From: Lachnospiraceae bacterium
GTDB taxonomy: Bacteria; Bacillota; Clostridia; Lachnospirales; Lachnospiraceae
NCBI GenBank assembly: GCA_017550535.1
Contig: JAFZOS010000065.1
Coordinates: 1 to 64,000 of the forward strand
Length of the DNA: 64,000 nt
Direction: 5' to 3'
In this document: piece by piece, positions 1 through 8,057 of the stretch
How the letters are laid out: each line of letters opens with the position of its first letter
How positions within the stretch are numbered: the stretch's first letter is position 1
Program-made: the position numbers and the translations under genes
Notes under the pieces: generated by a model
What the model was told of the DNA's origin: nothing
The model's database searches: none
Seen by the model: only the letters and a program-made list of their open reading frames with translations

Positions 1-841
1 CAAAATAACCTGCATTTACCATGCTCTGGAAGGTATCAACTGCCTTTGCAACGTCTGCATTGTCCCAGGTTGATCTTCCAAGGAAGATATCGTTCAGAGC
101 GTCAGCACCGATGCTCTTCTCGATGATGGGCTCAAGATACTCGGTAACACACCATGTTTCGCCGCCTGCACATCCGAAAGGAATGATGCCCGCTGCTACA
201 AGGTCGTCACAGCACTTGATGAAGTCCTCATATGTTCCGGGGATCTCGTCATAGCCTGCTTCCTTAAGAAGATCCATGTTAGCGAAAAGACCAACGATGT
301 TCATGGTAAGCGGAACACCATAATGCTTTCCTTCGTAAGTTGAGTTACCAAGCATAACTACAGGAAGCTCATCCTTATAGTTCTGGTAAACATCATCAAG
401 GCAGTATACCTTACCTGCAGCAACGAAATCGCCGAGGAATGCGCATGACCATGTGAAGAAGATGTCAGGCAGCTCATCAGCTGAAACTGCAGCTTTGATC
501 TTTGTCTTGTATGACTCGTTTTCAAATGCTTCCCAGTTAAGGGTTACTTCGGGATGCTCAGCCTGCATATCAGCAATGGCTGCTTCATAAGAATGACGGT
601 TAGAGTCACTCTCGGTAGCTATACACCACATATTAAGGGTTATAGCCTCATCTGATGCCTCAGCTGCAGGTGCTTCAGCTTCCTCAGCTGCAGGAGCGGG
701 CTCCTCTTCCTTAGCGGGTGCCTCAGCTGCGGGTGCCTCGGGTGCTGCAGCGGGAGCTGCTGCTCCGTTACCGCCGCAAGCAGCAAGTGAGAATGCCATT
801 ACGCCTGCAAGCAGCAAAGAAACTACACGTCTCATTTTCAT
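1..841 (-). CDS. Extracellular solute-binding lipoprotein (sugar ABC transporter type), C-terminus outside window
   Basis: This is the binding component of an ABC importer, probably for a sugar or oligosaccharide, tethered to the outer face of the membrane. The first 280 residues are visible. A lipoprotein signal ends in LAAC-GG at about residue 22. An Ala/Pro/Glu-rich linker runs to about residue 60, and the mature domain begins ITLNMWCIA and continues with family-1 binding-protein features such as PDIFFTWSCAF. The start ATG at 841 follows AGGAGG with 6-nt spacing. No permease genes are visible because the gene runs off the left edge. The substrate cannot be read from the sequence. Confidence 0.85.
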   Translation of the reverse strand, partial: MKMRRVVSLLLAGVMAFSLAACGGNGAAAPAAAPEAPAAEAPAKEEEPAPAAEEAEAPAAEASDEAITLNMWCIATESDSNRHSYEAAIADMQAEHPEVTLNWEAFENESYKTKIKAAVSADELPDIFFTWSCAFLGDFVAAGKVYCLDDVYQNYKDELPVVMLGNSTYEGKHYGVPLTMNIVGLFANMDLLKEAGYDEIPGTYEDFIKCCDDLVAAGIIPFGCAGGETWCVTEYLEPIIEKSIGADALNDIFLGRSTWDNADVAKAVDTFQSMVNAGYF

Positions 842-916
842 AATTTACCTCCTTAATAAATAGAAAAATTGTTATTTATCTCAAGCGGTTTCCCGCCTTC
901 GACCTTGCCATCCGGC

Positions 917-1525
917 TCAATTACCGCCGTTTGCAGGGATAGTTGTCTGACCCTGCTCATTCTTTTTATCAGACACCGGTACCAACGTCCACGGATACTC
1001 GATTATCATGGTGTCACCATCAAGTCTGTAATACAGAAGCGTATCCTGAAGAGGATCGACATACATCAGTTTGATGGTTCCTTCGTTTTCCTTAACGGTA
1101 TAGTGGCCATAAAAATATCCATCCTCGTTAAACTGGCCTTCCTTAGTGAATTCAAAAAGGTTCCGACCATTATCCTGAACCCATTTCCCTATGATGCCGT
1201 CATCCTTGCTGCCGCTTTCACGGTTATAAACCGCTGCCTTATAAAATACCAGCTCATCACCGTTTTGTTCATACCTGTGTGATGTCGCTTTACCGTCCTT
1301 TCCGGTCAGGGTTATGAATGATGCGTCCTTTACATATGTACACTCACTATCTTCAAAAACCGCCCTGCCGTTATCATAAAGAGTAAGTACTTCCTTATCA
1401 GGCTCATGGTTGTATGCCCAGTGCTGAGCCTTACCGCCGCAGCCGCATAATATGTTCAGTGCAAGTACCGCTGCGATAACAACGGCAGAAAACCTTGGAT
1501 TTTTCATCGGTTTAAAGATACTCAT
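917..1525 (-). CDS. Small lipoprotein of unknown function
   Basis: A 202-residue protein with a basic N-terminus, a hydrophobic segment (about residues 11-27) and a lipobox-like end (NILC at residues 24-27, or LCGC ending at 29), so it is probably anchored outside the membrane. The rest is polar with beta-rich repeats such as LTLYDNGRAVF and LTGKDGKATSHRY, reminiscent of small lipoproteins built from short beta meanders (DUF5640-like), but I do not recognise the family with certainty. It lies 75 nt upstream of the binding lipoprotein gene in the same direction and could share its transcript. An alternative start at residue 7 has no ribosome binding site. Confidence 0.6.
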   Translation of the reverse strand: MSIFKPMKNPRFSAVVIAAVLALNILCGCGGKAQHWAYNHEPDKEVLTLYDNGRAVFEDSECTYVKDASFITLTGKDGKATSHRYEQNGDELVFYKAAVYNRESGSKDDGIIGKWVQDNGRNLFEFTKEGQFNEDGYFYGHYTVKENEGTIKLMYVDPLQDTLLYYRLDGDTMIIEYPWTLVPVSDKKNEQGQTTIPANGGN

Positions 1526-1779
1526 CCTTTTAGTTCACAATTTATACATAAAATATACATAAGTTTGACAATTTTTTAAATGTAAATCTTTTACTACTTC
1601 AAGCACTTTTTTTACCTCTTGTGCATATATGTTGTTTTTACACAATTTTCCCATTCTATAATTGTGCAATTTCACCAGTTGTTTTCACGCTACCCCAAAT
1701 CCGTTTTCCCCTTGTCACATTATCAAGTATTATGGTAAACTAACAGTGATATGTATTTATGGGAAAGCGAGGCGACCTT
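1526..1779. other. AT-rich divergent intergenic region
   Basis: About 250 bases separate the minus-strand lipoprotein gene from citrate synthase. The region is very AT-rich and holds several sigma-A-like hexamers, none with ideal spacing. On the minus strand TTGTCA (1566-1571) precedes a TATAAA-like hexamer. On the plus strand TATAAT occurs near 1656 and TTGTCA near 1714. Divergent promoters are likely, but I cannot place them exactly. No RNA gene or ORF was seen. Confidence 0.4.
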
Positions 1780-3150
1780 ATGAATAACGATAATTATTAC
1801 GAGATCACCCCGGAAATCATCAGGCTTGCGAATATGTCCGAGGAAGGCAACCGGATCGATTCGCAATTATACACCGAGTATGACGTAAAACGCGGGCTGC
1901 GTGACTTAAACGGAAAGGGCGTGCTCGCAGGACTTACCAATATCTCGGATGTACGCGCCAATAAGATAGTAAACGGTGAACAGGTTCCCATAGAGGGCGA
2001 ACTGTTTTACCGCGGTTATAATGTCCGTGACCTCGTCAGGGGATTTACCAGCGAGGAACGTTTTGGCTTTGAAGAAGTTACATATCTGCTTCTTTTCAAT
2101 AAACTTCCGGACCGTAAGGAATTAAACGAGTTTTCGGAACTTCTTGCAAAATACCGCACTCTTCCCACCAGCTTTGTGCGCGATATAATCATGAAAGCGC
2201 CCAGTCCCGACATGATGAATACGCTTGCAAGAAGTGTCCTTACACTTTATTCATATGATAATAACGCCAATGATATATCGACCCCGAATGTACTCAGGCA
2301 GTGTCTCCAACTCATAAGCCTGTTCCCGCTTCTATCCGTTTACGGATACCAGGCATACAGGCATTATCATGACGGGAAAAGCCTTTATATCCATTCTCCC
2401 AAGGATGAACTGTCAACAGCCGAGAACATATTGAGGGTTTTACGCGCAAACAAAACATATACGCCGCTTGAAGCGCGGATTCTGGATGTAGCTCTTGTAC
2501 TTCATATGGAACACGGCGGAGGTAACAATTCTACCTTTACTACACACGTCATTACATCTTCGGGGACCGACACCTACTCTTGTATAGCGGCAGCGATCGG
2601 TTCTCTTAAAGGTCCGCGTCACGGCGGTGCCAACTTAAAAGTCATGGATATGTTCGCCGACATGAAAGAAAACATAAAGGACTGGAAGGACGAGGACGAG
2701 ATTTCCGCTTATCTTCGCAAAATACTGAATAAAGAAGCATTCGACCACCAGGGGCTTATTTACGGAATGGGACATGCTGTATACTCTCTTTCGGATCCAC
2801 GTGAGCAGATATTCAGGGCATTCGTCGAAAAGCTTGCAGTCGAAAAGGGATTGGAAAATGAATTCGCGATGTATTCAACCGTAGCCAAACTCGGGCCCAA
2901 GGTTATATCGGATGAACGAAAGATATATAAGGGTGTATGCTGCAACGTTGACTTTTACTCGGGACTCGTTTATCAGATGCTTGGACTTCCCAAGGAGTTA
3001 TACACTCCCATTTTCGCAATAGCACGTATGGTCGGCTGGAGCGCTCACCGCCTCGAGGAGCTCAATAACAACAGCAAGATAATACGTCCCGCATATAAAC
3101 CGGTATGTGAAGACAGGAATTATGTACCGATCAACAGCCGGCATGATTGA
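1780..3150 (+). CDS. gltA: Citrate synthase
   Basis: Condenses acetyl-CoA with oxaloacetate to citrate in the cytoplasm. In an anaerobe it probably feeds 2-oxoglutarate and glutamate synthesis. In residue numbers counted from the upstream ATG at 1759, catalytic-type residues are His252 in LHMEHGGGNN, His339 in the family signature GMGHAVYSLSDPR (337-349) and Asp398 in CCNVDFYSG, with PRHGG at 286-290. The MEHGGGNNSTF variant replaces the more usual HADHE-type segment. The ATG at 1780 is preferred because GAGGCG precedes it and the ATG at 1759 has no ribosome binding site; this gives 456 residues. No other TCA-cycle gene is adjacent. A CheY-like gene follows 62 nt later. Confidence 0.93.
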   Translation: MNNDNYYEITPEIIRLANMSEEGNRIDSQLYTEYDVKRGLRDLNGKGVLAGLTNISDVRANKIVNGEQVPIEGELFYRGYNVRDLVRGFTSEERFGFEEVTYLLLFNKLPDRKELNEFSELLAKYRTLPTSFVRDIIMKAPSPDMMNTLARSVLTLYSYDNNANDISTPNVLRQCLQLISLFPLLSVYGYQAYRHYHDGKSLYIHSPKDELSTAENILRVLRANKTYTPLEARILDVALVLHMEHGGGNNSTFTTHVITSSGTDTYSCIAAAIGSLKGPRHGGANLKVMDMFADMKENIKDWKDEDEISAYLRKILNKEAFDHQGLIYGMGHAVYSLSDPREQIFRAFVEKLAVEKGLENEFAMYSTVAKLGPKVISDERKIYKGVCCNVDFYSGLVYQMLGLPKELYTPIFAIARMVGWSAHRLEELNNNSKIIRPAYKPVCEDRNYVPINSRHD

Positions 3151-3212
3151 ATTATTTTTTATTTTGAGTTAGAATCATATTAGGTTATTTAACGGTATCA
3201 CGGAGGTTGAAT

Positions 3213-3584
3213 ATGAGTAAGAAAGATATAAAACTACTCGTATGCGATGATTCTATCCTCGCAAGGAAAAGCATTACCGCCATGCTCAACTCATTCGGTT
3301 ATGATAATATAATCGAAGTTTCTAATGGCGAAGATGCCGTGAACAGATATAAGGAGGAAAAACCCGATGTCGTATTTCTCGATATCGTAATGCCTGTAAA
3401 AGACGGGATCACAGCGACCAGGGAAATACGGGAATTCGATCATGAAGCAAAGATCGTGGTCATATCATCGGTAGGCACCCAGACACATCTTCGTGAAGTT
3501 ATCAAGGCAGGTGCAAAGGACTTTATACAAAAGCCCGTTGATAAGGACCTCCTTAAGCAGATACTGGACAACAACCTTGAGTGA
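3213..3584 (+). CDS. CheY-like single-domain response regulator
   Basis: A stand-alone receiver of 123 residues. It has the acidic pair in LLVCDDS, the phospho-acceptor Asp in VVFLDIVMP, the switch Ser/Thr in VVISSVG and the conserved Lys in FIQKPVD. No output domain is present, so it probably acts by protein contact, as CheY does at the flagellar motor. The start is ATG 3213, with GGAGG six bases upstream; an in-frame TTG at 3207 overlaps the ribosome binding site region. The next gene encodes a CheX/CheC-like protein, a plausible phosphatase for it. Confidence 0.88.
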   Translation: MSKKDIKLLVCDDSILARKSITAMLNSFGYDNIIEVSNGEDAVNRYKEEKPDVVFLDIVMPVKDGITATREIREFDHEAKIVVISSVGTQTHLREVIKAGAKDFIQKPVDKDLLKQILDNNLE

Positions 3585-3622
3585 TCACCGTATATAACAC
3601 GGCGTTGTAATGGAGAAAAACT

Positions 3623-4150
3623 ATGAGCAATGATGAACTTGTTGTCAACGTTCTTGAAAATTCGAACTACGATGAAGTGTCGCCCTCTCTTACCGAATTT
3701 GTAAGGACATATATTGAGAAGCTGGTATCAGACATTTCCCTCTACGTTGACTCATCAATAGTGGTTGAAAACATAAGTACTGTTGACAAGTACAAGGCGT
3801 CACAGGAACTGTCCCAGGACATAACCGGTATACCTTCTGCGTATTCCGCGATCGACGGGGAACCGGCTGTGCTCACACAGTTCGCCGAGCAGTATTCAAA
3901 GCTTGGCATCGATTCGTTTGATGCACTGGCAAAAGAGGCGCTGCTTGATTTCCTTAACCTTCATAACGGGCTTTTCATAGTACTTTTAAGCAAGCTGAAC
4001 ATATGTGAATTGAGCCTTGATCCGCCGAAGCAGAATGAATATCTTGATATAACCACCGAAGTAAACGGCAAGATAACAATAATCCCCGTAAGGTTTTCTT
4101 TCGGGGTAGTGAAGTTTCTGTTATATGAACTTCCCGGCAGTTTAATATGA
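3623..4150 (+). CDS. Putative CheX/CheC-like chemotaxis protein
   Basis: A 175-residue soluble protein. The central segment DALAKEALLDFLNLHNGLF has the helix pattern of the CheC/CheX/FliY phosphatase fold, with a D-x-x-N element (DFLN) near residue 121 resembling the family ExxN active site. The N-terminal half is acidic and unassigned. It follows the CheY-like gene by 38 nt, which fits dephosphorylation of that receiver. The assignment rests on this local pattern and context, so CheX activity is inference. It is followed by a strong hairpin and convergent thrC. Confidence 0.55.
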   Translation: MSNDELVVNVLENSNYDEVSPSLTEFVRTYIEKLVSDISLYVDSSIVVENISTVDKYKASQELSQDITGIPSAYSAIDGEPAVLTQFAEQYSKLGIDSFDALAKEALLDFLNLHNGLFIVLLSKLNICELSLDPPKQNEYLDITTEVNGKITIIPVRFSFGVVKFLLYELPGSLI

Positions 4151-4173
4151 TCTTTTAAATCAATATGATATCA

Positions 4174-4200
4174 AAGAAGCAGCCCTACAGGCTGCTTCTT
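4174..4200. terminator. Bidirectional terminator hairpin between convergent genes
   Basis: A perfect 11-bp inverted repeat (AAGAAGCAGCC / GGCTGCTTCTT) with a 5-nt loop lies between the stop of the CheX-like gene and the stop of thrC; the thrC TAG (4185-4187) is in the loop. Flanking tracts are only moderately T-rich (CTTCTT). Position and stem strength suggest it ends both transcripts. Confidence 0.6.
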
Positions 4201-5666
4201 ACAATTTCCTTCATTTCCGATACCTCACATACGGTATCATGCAATATCTTTGCGTTCCTTATCTCTTCTACAGCGGGCGGGACCTTTACTTTCGACAGTT
4301 CGCCCAGCTTATCTATAAGGAAAAAGTCATCCGGTTCACCACTCTCCTGCCCTATGGCCTTCATTACGTTCCTTGTGAACTTATACGGGCTTGCCGTAGA
4401 CACGATAACACACTTGTTTTCATCAAGGCCTTCGGCCCTGTATTTTCTTTCGGCAGCTGCTGCCACAGCGGTATGTGTATCAATGATATATCCAGTTTCC
4501 TCATATACCGACTTTATCGTTGAAAACACTTCGTCTTCACCTGCATAAGAGCCGTAGAAATCCTTAAGTCCTTCTCGCATCTTGCCTTCAAGCTCATATA
4601 TGCCCTTCTCATTCAGGCTTTTCATAAGTTCGGCATTTTTCCCCGTATCACATCCGCAGGCAAAATAAATAAGACGCTCCAGATTGCTTGAGATCAGTAT
4701 ATCCATTGAAGGTGAGGATGTTAATATGAACTCCCTGTTCTTATCGTACCTGCCGGTTTTGAAGAAATCAAACAATACTTTGTTTTCGTTAGACGCACAT
4801 ATCAGCTTTCCTAACGGAAGTCCCGATCTTTTTGCATAATATGCAGCAAGTATGTTGCCGAAATTACCGGTCGGAACCACAAAATTAAGTTCCTCTCCCG
4901 CTTTAATCGCACCGTTTTTAACCATCCTGCCATATGCATAAACATAATATGCAACCTGCGGTATAAGTCGCCCTATATTTATGGAATTTGCCGAGGAAAA
5001 TTCATATCCCTTTCCTGCAAGTTCCTTCTTCAGCTCTTCATCATTAAATATTTCCTTGACACCGCTCTGGCAGTCATCAAAATTGCCTTTGACCCCTATT
5101 ACCCTGGTGTTCTTACCCTTTTCTGTCACCATCTGGAGTTCCTGAATCCTGCTGACTCCGCCCTTTGGATAAAACACGATGATCCTGGTGCCCTTAACGT
5201 CTGCAAATCCGGCAAGTGCTGCCTTTCCGGTATCACCGCTCGTAGCAGTAAGGATCACCACTTCCTTGTCATCATTATTCTTTTTCATCGCCGTAGTGAG
5301 CAGATGCGGAAGTATAGACAGTGCCATATCCTTAAAAGCTATGGTTTTGCCGTGAAACAGTTCAAGATAATACTGATCGCCCTTTTTAACAAGCGGCGCT
5401 ATGTCCTTATCATCAAACTTATCGTCATATGCTTTGTTAATACAGTCAAGAAGCTCCTCATCGGAATAATCCGTAAGGAACTCCTTCATAACCCTGAAAG
5501 CCGTCTGCCTGTAATCAAGCTCAGCCAGCTCCGCCAGATCAAAATCAAACTTCGGGAACCTGTCGGGAACAAACAGCCCGCCGTCATCGCACAAACCCTT
5601 TATTATTGCCTCCGAAGCTGTATATTCCCTCTTATCGCCCCTTGTACTCTTATATATTATATCCAT
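4185..5666 (-). CDS. thrC: Threonine synthase
   Basis: PLP-dependent conversion of O-phosphohomoserine to threonine, the last step of threonine synthesis. The 493-residue length fits the long (yeast/E. coli-like) class. The segment HGKTIAFKDMAL carries the PLP-binding Lys, followed by LTATSGDTGKAALAGF (phosphate-binding region) and VVPTGNFGNILAAYYAK. The N-terminus YKSTRG..SEAIIKGLCDDGGLFVP is typical. The ATG at 5666 is preferred because AGGTG lies six bases upstream; a GTG further upstream overlaps that site. It is the last gene of a long minus-strand run, 12 nt after a small membrane-peptide gene. No hom or thrB is nearby. Confidence 0.93.
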   Translation of the reverse strand: MDIIYKSTRGDKREYTASEAIIKGLCDDGGLFVPDRFPKFDFDLAELAELDYRQTAFRVMKEFLTDYSDEELLDCINKAYDDKFDDKDIAPLVKKGDQYYLELFHGKTIAFKDMALSILPHLLTTAMKKNNDDKEVVILTATSGDTGKAALAGFADVKGTRIIVFYPKGGVSRIQELQMVTEKGKNTRVIGVKGNFDDCQSGVKEIFNDEELKKELAGKGYEFSSANSINIGRLIPQVAYYVYAYGRMVKNGAIKAGEELNFVVPTGNFGNILAAYYAKRSGLPLGKLICASNENKVLFDFFKTGRYDKNREFILTSSPSMDILISSNLERLIYFACGCDTGKNAELMKSLNEKGIYELEGKMREGLKDFYGSYAGEDEVFSTIKSVYEETGYIIDTHTAVAAAAERKYRAEGLDENKCVIVSTASPYKFTRNVMKAIGQESGEPDDFFLIDKLGELSKVKVPPAVEEIRNAKILHDTVCEVSEMKEIVRSSL

Positions 5667-5678
5667 AGTTAACACCTG

Positions 5679-5825
5679 CTATTTACTGCCTTCTTTTGAA
5701 GAAGCATCCTTTAAATCCTTTTTATCGCGAAGCTTCTTTCCCGCGAAAACACCACATACCGCTATACCTGCCATTATTATTACAAGCAAAAGATATGATA
5801 TGAATTCATTGAAAAAGCTTATCAT
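5679..5825 (-). CDS. 48-residue single-pass membrane peptide
   Basis: A short gene in the 200-nt gap between rnhA and thrC. The product begins MISFFNEFISYLLL, has one hydrophobic segment (about residues 8-27) and ends in a charged tail (KKLRDKKDLKDASSKEGSK). The ATG at 5825 has GGTG with six-base spacing, and the TAG at 5679 lies 12 nt before thrC. Peptides of this layout occur widely in Lachnospiraceae genomes and are often misnamed there (from memory; not searched). Function is unknown. The length, ribosome binding site and operon position make it a likely real gene. Confidence 0.6.
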   Translation of the reverse strand: MISFFNEFISYLLLVIIMAGIAVCGVFAGKKLRDKKDLKDASSKEGSK

Positions 5826-5870
5826 GATATCACCGTTCCTTTCATAAACCAAGCCCTACTATAGCAAATA

Positions 5871-6353
5871 TCAAACCTGTTCGTCAACCGTGTCGTCAAG
5901 CAGCTCGTCAGAATCAGCCGCCCGGGTTGCCAGTTCATCACATCTTTCGTTCTCGGGATGTCCTGCATGCCCCTTTACCCATGTATAGGTTACATCATGC
6001 GGTTCCATCGCCTTAAGCAGCCTCCTCCAGAGATCCGGATTGAGCACCGGTTTTTTACCTGCAGTCCTCCAGTTGTTCTTAATCCATGAATCAACCCAGT
6101 GCTGATTGAACGCCTCGGTAACATATTTGGAATCGGATATGACCTCAACCATACAGGGCTTCTTAAGCGCTTCCAGCCCGACAATGACAGCCATCAGCTC
6201 CATTCGGTTATTTGTCGTCTTTTTGTAACCGGCACTGTATTCGCGTACATGAAGCCTGCCTGTCCTGTCAACATAATGGATTATCGTTCCGTATCCGCCG
6301 GGTCCCTCGGGATTGCTCCTAGCCGAACCATCGGTATAAATCGTAACTTCCAT
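5871..6353 (-). CDS. rnhA: Ribonuclease HI
   Basis: Degrades the RNA strand of RNA-DNA hybrids. All four catalytic acids are visible: Asp8 (YTDGSAR), Glu52 (NNRMELMA), Asp74 (SDSKYV) and Asp139 (NERCDELA), together with His132 in KGHAGHPENERCDELA. The 160-residue length is normal for a bacterial type 1 enzyme without an accessory domain; a short acidic tail follows. It lies 12 nt downstream of the MutS-like gene. Confidence 0.95.
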   Translation of the reverse strand: MEVTIYTDGSARSNPEGPGGYGTIIHYVDRTGRLHVREYSAGYKKTTNNRMELMAVIVGLEALKKPCMVEVISDSKYVTEAFNQHWVDSWIKNNWRTAGKKPVLNPDLWRRLLKAMEPHDVTYTWVKGHAGHPENERCDELATRAADSDELLDDTVDEQV

Positions 6354-6365
6354 GCAAAACCACCG

Positions 6366-8057
6366 TCAATCCCATTTATGTGTTTCCGTAAACTTATCCA
6401 CCATAGCTTCGGCATCCTTTATAAGCCTGTCATCATAGTTCAATACCTTTAAAAGCTTGATAGCATTTCGTGAAACAGCAGGGCCTTTCTTCATCCTGTA
6501 ATTAAAACACACATCATCGTCACCGGTGATCTCCTCATCGAAGTGATAATTCGTGTAATCATCATCAAGGAGTTTTGTCAGCTCAATATCATGAGTCGCC
6601 GCAAACGGTATATAGCATTTATCCGAAAAACACTTAAGTATCTGCGTGGATGCCGCTATACGCTCGATCGTGTTTGTTCCCCTTAATACCTCGTCAATAC
6701 AACAAAGAACCGGATATCCGTTGTCTTTTGCATCAAGGATCCTCTTTAAAGATTTTATCTCAACTATGAAATAGCTTTCGCCGTTTAATATGCTGTCGCT
6801 CAATGCCATCGAAGTATAGATGGCAAACCTTGGCGCCCTGTATTCTTCGGCAGGCACATATCCTAAGGACTGTGCAAATATCGCCGATATCGCAACTGTT
6901 TTTAAAAATGTCGATTTTCCGGAAGCATTGGAACCTGTCAAAAGAACGGGGCCATTTGTCTCTATGCTGTTTGGCACCGCTTCTTTAATAAGAGGATGTA
7001 TGCAGTTTTTGATATTATAACAGCGCTCACCATCACCAAACTCGGGTATGCATACTCTCTCAAGTCCGGCCTTGTATGATCCCGCTGCTATCGATGCGTC
7101 TATGGTTCCGAGTATCCTGCGCAGCGTTCCTATTTCTTCCGTACGCTCCTTTAAAAGCCTGATCAAAAGATTGATCATTATAAGATCGATATGGAAGAAC
7201 ATCTTTACATACTCCTCAAGGAGCATTGCCGGATTATCCATCGAAGCAGAACCTGTTGTTAGCCATATTGACTTTCGCAGTACACTCTTTAACGGCTCCC
7301 TGCAGTCATTCATCCTTTCAATATCAACGCTTAATACCTTAGGTGAGAGTTTCTTAAGCCTGTCGGCCGCTTTAAGCATCTTGGCCGTATAATTGAAAGT
7401 CACTATTACAGGCTCGATGGCTTTCTTCTTCTTAAGATATGTACCGATAGATATAACCATTGCCGCTATAAGCATTATGACACCGGCCCCGGGAAGCACA
7501 AATACAAGCCCGATGGCAAGCAGCATGAGAAATATCATTATATAATGCTGTATATTGGATTCGGCCTTAAGTGAATCTACATACTCAAATACGGTAACTA
7601 TTGAAGTTTTACGATTGATACCGATATCATGCAGTATCTCCTGGACGGCTATCCTTTCATCCTCATGTTCTTCAAAGTACTCACGCAGTTTTACGAAATG
7701 CGAATAATCTTCGTCTATAGTATCAAGCTCCGGACACCTTAACCTGTGATATAACATCTCCTCACCAAGGATACAGCTGCATGTGTCCATATCGGAAAAG
7801 ATATCGTCAAAAGACAGATCCTTCCAGGTTATATCATCAACGTAAAATTCACTTTTGTACCGTTCGGCAACCCTTTTGCTGTAACGGCATATGTTTGACA
7901 TCTCGTCGGCGCCAAGAGGGAGTTCATTTTTCTTTCCCCAGCTTGTTTTAAGCCATTCCCTGTATTTTAGCTTTGACTTTCTTTCCCTTATCATACCTTC
8001 GATAAAGACTATCAGCACAAAGGCAAAGACTATGATAACAAATATCAGATACTGCAT
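6366..8057 (-). CDS. Membrane-anchored MutS-like ATPase
   Basis: A 563-residue protein with the MutS-type ATPase core at the C-terminus: Walker A GSNASGKS (375-382), the MutS-characteristic segment SMALSDSILNGESYFIVEI and Walker B CCIDEVLRGTN (452-462). The mismatch-recognition domain I of MutS is absent. It has a transmembrane segment at residues 3-20 and a hydrophobic hairpin at about 172-208, so it is probably membrane-attached rather than a repair MutS. Such MutS-domain-V proteins occur in Clostridia without a known role. Its ATG overlaps the amidohydrolase stop by one base, implying translational coupling to the nucleoside block. Confidence 0.8.
   Translation of the reverse strand: MQYLIFVIIVFAFVLIVFIEGMIRERKSKLKYREWLKTSWGKKNELPLGADEMSNICRYSKRVAERYKSEFYVDDITWKDLSFDDIFSDMDTCSCILGEEMLYHRLRCPELDTIDEDYSHFVKLREYFEEHEDERIAVQEILHDIGINRKTSIVTVFEYVDSLKAESNIQHYIMIFLMLLAIGLVFVLPGAGVIMLIAAMVISIGTYLKKKKAIEPVIVTFNYTAKMLKAADRLKKLSPKVLSVDIERMNDCREPLKSVLRKSIWLTTGSASMDNPAMLLEEYVKMFFHIDLIMINLLIRLLKERTEEIGTLRRILGTIDASIAAGSYKAGLERVCIPEFGDGERCYNIKNCIHPLIKEAVPNSIETNGPVLLTGSNASGKSTFLKTVAISAIFAQSLGYVPAEEYRAPRFAIYTSMALSDSILNGESYFIVEIKSLKRILDAKDNGYPVLCCIDEVLRGTNTIERIAASTQILKCFSDKCYIPFAATHDIELTKLLDDDYTNYHFDEEITGDDDVCFNYRMKKGPAVSRNAIKLLKVLNYDDRLIKDAEAMVDKFTETHKWD

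Noticed and set aside
842..916. Terminator between the two lipoprotein genes
   Set aside because: A weak bulged hairpin (AAGCGG/CCGCCTT) exists but is followed by a mixed AT tract, not a clear T-run; support is too weak to list.
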